Shown: positions 61,370 to 64,000 of the stretch, in pieces
Position numbering within the stretch: the first letter of the stretch is position 1
Layout: each line of letters starts with the position of its first letter
From: an uncultured Clostridia bacterium
GTDB lineage: Bacteria > Bacillota > Clostridia > Christensenellales > Borkfalkiaceae
Assembly (NCBI GenBank): GCA_944363645.1
Contig: CALVUR010000007.1
Span: forward strand, 1-64,000
Reading direction: 5' to 3'
DNA length: 64,000 nt
Notes under the pieces: model-generated
What the model saw: only the letters and a program-made list of their open reading frames with translations
Databases searched by the model: none
Told to the model about the DNA's origin: nothing
Made by a program: the position numbers and the translations under genes

Positions 61370-62686
61370 ATGGAAGATCTTTTTGACATGCTTGAATACA
61401 AAAAACAAAACGAACCTTTGGCAGAGCGTATGCGCCCCACCACCTTAAGCGAATTTATGGGACAAAACCACATCGCCGAAGAAGGTTCTCTTTTAAGAAG
61501 GGCAATTAAACTTGACAATTTAGGCAGTTGCATTTTCTGGGGACCACCGGGCTCTGGTAAAACAACCCTTGCCAACATTATTGCAAACTCAACGGACGGC
61601 AACTTTGTAAAGTTAAACGCCGTTTCAAGTGGTGTAAACGATGTAAAAAGGGTAGTGGACGAAGCAAGGTCAAACCAAAAAATGTACGGCAAAAAAACCT
61701 ACTTATTTTTGGACGAATGCCATAGGTTTAATAAAACCCAATCGGACTCACTTTTACCGTTTATCGAAGACGGAACAATCACTTTTATCGGCTCCACAAC
61801 CGAAAACCCTTACGCCGCAATGACACCTGCTATCGTGTCAAGGTGTAGGGTGTTCGAACTCCGTGCGCTCACCGATGAAATTATCGAAAAAGCCCTCTAT
61901 AAGGCGATTAACGACAAAAAACGTGGTTTTCCAAACCTTAATATTTTGGTTGATGACGATGCAGTAAAGCACATTGCAATCATGGCTGCCGGCGATATGC
62001 GTGTTGCATATAACGCCCTTGAAATGGCGGTTTTAACAACGCCACCAAACGCTGACGGCGTTATCCATGTAAAACTTAAAGATGCCGAACAGTCCATTCA
62101 AAGAAAGTCTTTGTCGTACGACGAAGATATGTATTACGATCTTTTAAGCGCATTTTGTAAAAGTTTACGTGGCTCAAGTTCAGATGCCGCACTTTACTAT
62201 TCTCAACGCCTTATAAAAGGCGGTTGCGACCCCGTTATCATTGCTCGTAGGCTTATTGCACACGCCGCCGAAGATGTCGGTATGGCAGATCCCCAAGCCT
62301 TAGTTATTGCCGTTTCCGCACTCACCGCTCTTAAAAATATGGGCTATCCCGAAGGTTTAATTCCTTTGTCCGAAGCAATAATTTACGTTTGCGAAGCGGA
62401 AAAATCTAATTCTGTTGTGGAAGCAATGCACGCCGCCGGCGAAGATGCTGAAAAGGTAAAAGACGACTTTGTCCCAACCAACTTGCGCAACACACCTTAT
62501 ATGTCAAAAGAACAACTTAAAACCAAAAAACCATATTTGTATCCTCATAACTATGGCGGTTATGTAGAACAGCAATATCTTCCCGATAGGCTTGTCGGCA
62601 AGCGTTATTACTTCCCAAAAGATAACGGTTATGAAAAGGTTGTAAAGCAAATCCGCATCAAAAAAGGCATTAAAGAAGATAAATAA
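61370..62686 (+). CDS. rarA: replication-associated recombination AAA ATPase RarA/MgsA
   Basis: 438 residues. Walker A GPPGSGKTTLANII, Walker B TYLFLDECHRFNKTQ, sensor GSTTENPYAAM, then the MgsA C-terminal domain (KGGCDPVIIARRLIAHAAEDVGMADPQAL). Acts at stalled replication forks. The ATG lies 82 bases from the divergent ylbJ start. AAAAGG site. Confidence 0.95.
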   Translation: MEDLFDMLEYKKQNEPLAERMRPTTLSEFMGQNHIAEEGSLLRRAIKLDNLGSCIFWGPPGSGKTTLANIIANSTDGNFVKLNAVSSGVNDVKRVVDEARSNQKMYGKKTYLFLDECHRFNKTQSDSLLPFIEDGTITFIGSTTENPYAAMTPAIVSRCRVFELRALTDEIIEKALYKAINDKKRGFPNLNILVDDDAVKHIAIMAAGDMRVAYNALEMAVLTTPPNADGVIHVKLKDAEQSIQRKSLSYDEDMYYDLLSAFCKSLRGSSSDAALYYSQRLIKGGCDPVIIARRLIAHAAEDVGMADPQALVIAVSALTALKNMGYPEGLIPLSEAIIYVCEAEKSNSVVEAMHAAGEDAEKVKDDFVPTNLRNTPYMSKEQLKTKKPYLYPHNYGGYVEQQYLPDRLVGKRYYFPKDNGYEKVVKQIRIKKGIKEDK

Positions 62687-62703
62687 TAAATGGTAAATAT
62701 AAT

Positions 62704-62741
62704 AAAAAAGTCGGGCTATAAGCCCGTTATCACACTTTTTT
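62704..62741 (-). repeat. 37-bp palindrome family, copy 22
   Basis: Minus strand: AAAAAAGTGTGATAACGGGC then TTATAGCCCGACTTTTTT. Eighteen bases after the rarA stop. Confidence 0.88.
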
Positions 62742-63115
62742 TCAAAAAACGCAAGGCTTTACTTGCGTTTTTTAATTTATATAAATGGCGCACATATGTA
62801 TGCGTGCGTATGTAAGCGTGCGTGCATATGTAAGCGTAATAATAAAAATTGAAACTCCGTCCTTTACAAAATTTAATAAAAAGCACAGGCAAAATCACAA
62901 GGCAAAAAATTAAAAAAAGGCAAAATTTTGCTCGTTTTGTAATATTACACGAAATTTGCCACAAATTGCCCAACTTTGCGCTTATAAAATGTATAAAATT
63001 GTATGAATTTATTCATTTATTATACAAAAATTTATGCAAATCATATGAATTTTTGCATAAACTGAATAAATTTTAAAAAATATTCAAAAAAATTTAAAAA
63101 ATGGCTTAAAATTTG
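62742..63115. other. gene-free gap before the binding-protein gene
   Basis: Terminator at 62745-62777, then a GT/CA-rich stretch with repeats of GCGTATGTAAGCGTGC (about 62787-62840), then featureless A/T DNA. Confidence 0.5.
62745..62777 (+). terminator. terminator of rarA
   Basis: AAAAACGCAAG / CTTGCGTTTTTT with a short loop. Confidence 0.8.
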
Positions 63116-63144
63116 TTGACAATGCAAAAAAGATGTTATATTAT
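63116..63144 (+). promoter_or_regulatory. promoter of the binding-protein gene
   Basis: TTGACA, 17-base spacer, TATTAT (a TATATT box with a 15-base spacer overlaps it). Confidence 0.7.
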
Positions 63145-63194
63145 AGGCACACAAACAACAAATCGCAAAAATTTTTTAAAGGAAGAAATAAAAA

Positions 63195-64000
63195 ATGAAA
63201 AAACTATTTACTATTTTACTTTCATGTATGTTGCTTGGTACAATGTGTTTTGGCTTAACCGCTTGCGCACAAGAAGATACAATTTATGTTAATACAAACG
63301 CTTACTTTGCGCCGTTTGAATATTACGAAGGCGACCAAATTGTTGGTGTTGACGTTGATATTATGAACAAGGTTGGCGAAAAACTCGGCAAAAAAGTTGT
63401 TATTGAAAATACAGATTTTAATATGATTATCGACAACGTTGCAAGTGGTAAAAAGTATGACTGTGGTGCTGCTGGTATCACCATTACCGAAACAAGGCTT
63501 GAACAAGTTGATTTTTCAACACCATACTTTACATCAATTCAATATGTAATCGTTAAAACAGGCGATATGGTAAAAGATGGCACAAACACTGCTGGTGATG
63601 ATTATGTTTTATGGCAATCACTTGCTGGCAAAAAGATTGGTGTTCAATTAGACACAACAGGCCACATTTATTTAGATGGCGAAATCAACGCACAACAAGC
63701 AACAGACGGTTATGACGGTGCATTATATGGCACTTCAACCGAATGCATTACTTTTGACAGTGCAGAAGTCGCTGTTGCAGCGCTTGGCACATCAGTCGAT
63801 GCTGTTATCGTTGATAAAATTCCGGCAGAATATTTGGTAAACAACAACGAAGGTTTAGTTTGCTTTGCACTTCACTATGATGCTGAAACTGCTACTGAAG
63901 AACAATATGCAATCTGCGTAACAAAGGGCAATACAGAACTTCTTAACGCTATCAACGAAGTACTTAACGAACTTGGTGAAGAAGGCATCAACGAATTAGT
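63195..64000 (+). CDS. amino-acid ABC transporter substrate-binding lipoprotein (cut by window edge)
   Basis: At least 268 residues; no stop before the right edge. Signal peptide and lipobox GLTAC with Cys24. The mature part fits family 3 solute-binding proteins: YFAPFEYYEGDQIVGVDVDIMNKV, YDCGAAGITITETRLEQVDFSTPYF and the second-lobe GKKIGVQLDTTGHIY. These deliver polar amino acids to a membrane permease, whose genes would be to the right. GGAAG site before the ATG and its own promoter. Confidence 0.93.
   Translation, partial: MKKLFTILLSCMLLGTMCFGLTACAQEDTIYVNTNAYFAPFEYYEGDQIVGVDVDIMNKVGEKLGKKVVIENTDFNMIIDNVASGKKYDCGAAGITITETRLEQVDFSTPYFTSIQYVIVKTGDMVKDGTNTAGDDYVLWQSLAGKKIGVQLDTTGHIYLDGEINAQQATDGYDGALYGTSTECITFDSAEVAVAALGTSVDAVIVDKIPAEYLVNNNEGLVCFALHYDAETATEEQYAICVTKGNTELLNAINEVLNELGEEGINEL

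Noticed and set aside
61288..61692. N-terminal extension of ylbJ
   Set aside because: It is antisense to rarA; the GGTGG site and the family's normal start place the ylbJ ATG at 61287.

Overview
The window is low-GC DNA from an endospore-forming member of the Firmicutes (Bacillota), most likely an uncultured gut Clostridia lineage. The evidence is AT-rich intergenic DNA, strong GGAGG ribosome binding sites, TTGACA/TATAAT promoters, spoIVA and a ylbJ homologue, a class A RNase P RNA, a TPP riboswitch, ECF-type vitamin transporters, HPr kinase and the glgB-C-D-A-P set with a separate glgD. I cannot name a genus. About 52 protein genes and one RNA gene are supported. The last gene runs off the right edge.

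Layout. 1-3190 is an accessory region. It opens with tandem modules that each end in a tRNA-Ser-like 3' end, then carries a two-gene minus-strand operon (isochorismatase-like hydrolase and an unknown membrane protein) bracketed by copies of one 90-bp repeat. 3190-7620 holds a frameshifted MATE/cytidylate-kinase-like fusion, a SWIM protein and a thiamine transporter under a TPP riboswitch. 7890-18130 holds spoIVA, a HAD phosphatase with an AraC-type regulator, a sirtuin, a riboflavin transporter, the tsaE-tsaB-rimI-hydrolase-murF operon and ddl. 18180-25520 holds rnpB, a large lipoprotein, rplU-rpmA behind an L21-type leader, an OGG-like glycosylase and a radical-SAM/DUF4130 pair. 26160-28720 holds pepP, efp and a FabG-like reductase. 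29215-40320 is a complete glycogen cluster (glgB, glgC, glgD, glgA, glgP, GH13 amylase). 40450-48050 holds two small membrane proteins, tex, acpP and ftsK/spoIIIE. 48245-54220 holds rimO-pgsA-cinA, recA and cysK-cysE. 54627-62690 holds rny, uvrC-hprK-rsmD, coaD, convergent ylbJ, and rarA. 63195 onward is an amino-acid ABC transporter binding protein.

The most striking feature is a family of about 23 copies of a 37-bp imperfect palindrome, roughly one per 2.8 kb, in both orientations. The outer arms are AAAAAGTGG and CCACTTTTT, the inner hairpin is GGGC-TTATA-GCCC, and an unpaired GATAAC is strongly conserved. Most copies lie in gene gaps, two overlap stop codons, and several lie in frame inside protein genes (cysK, cysE, cinA, ylbJ twice, the hydrolase, the DUF4130 gene, probably hprK), where one orientation encodes a DNGLIAPLF-like peptide. 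This resembles REP sequences and the coding-region palindromes of Rickettsia. Its core also resembles the 3' end of this genome's own RNase P RNA. All calls come from reading the sequence; no search was run.
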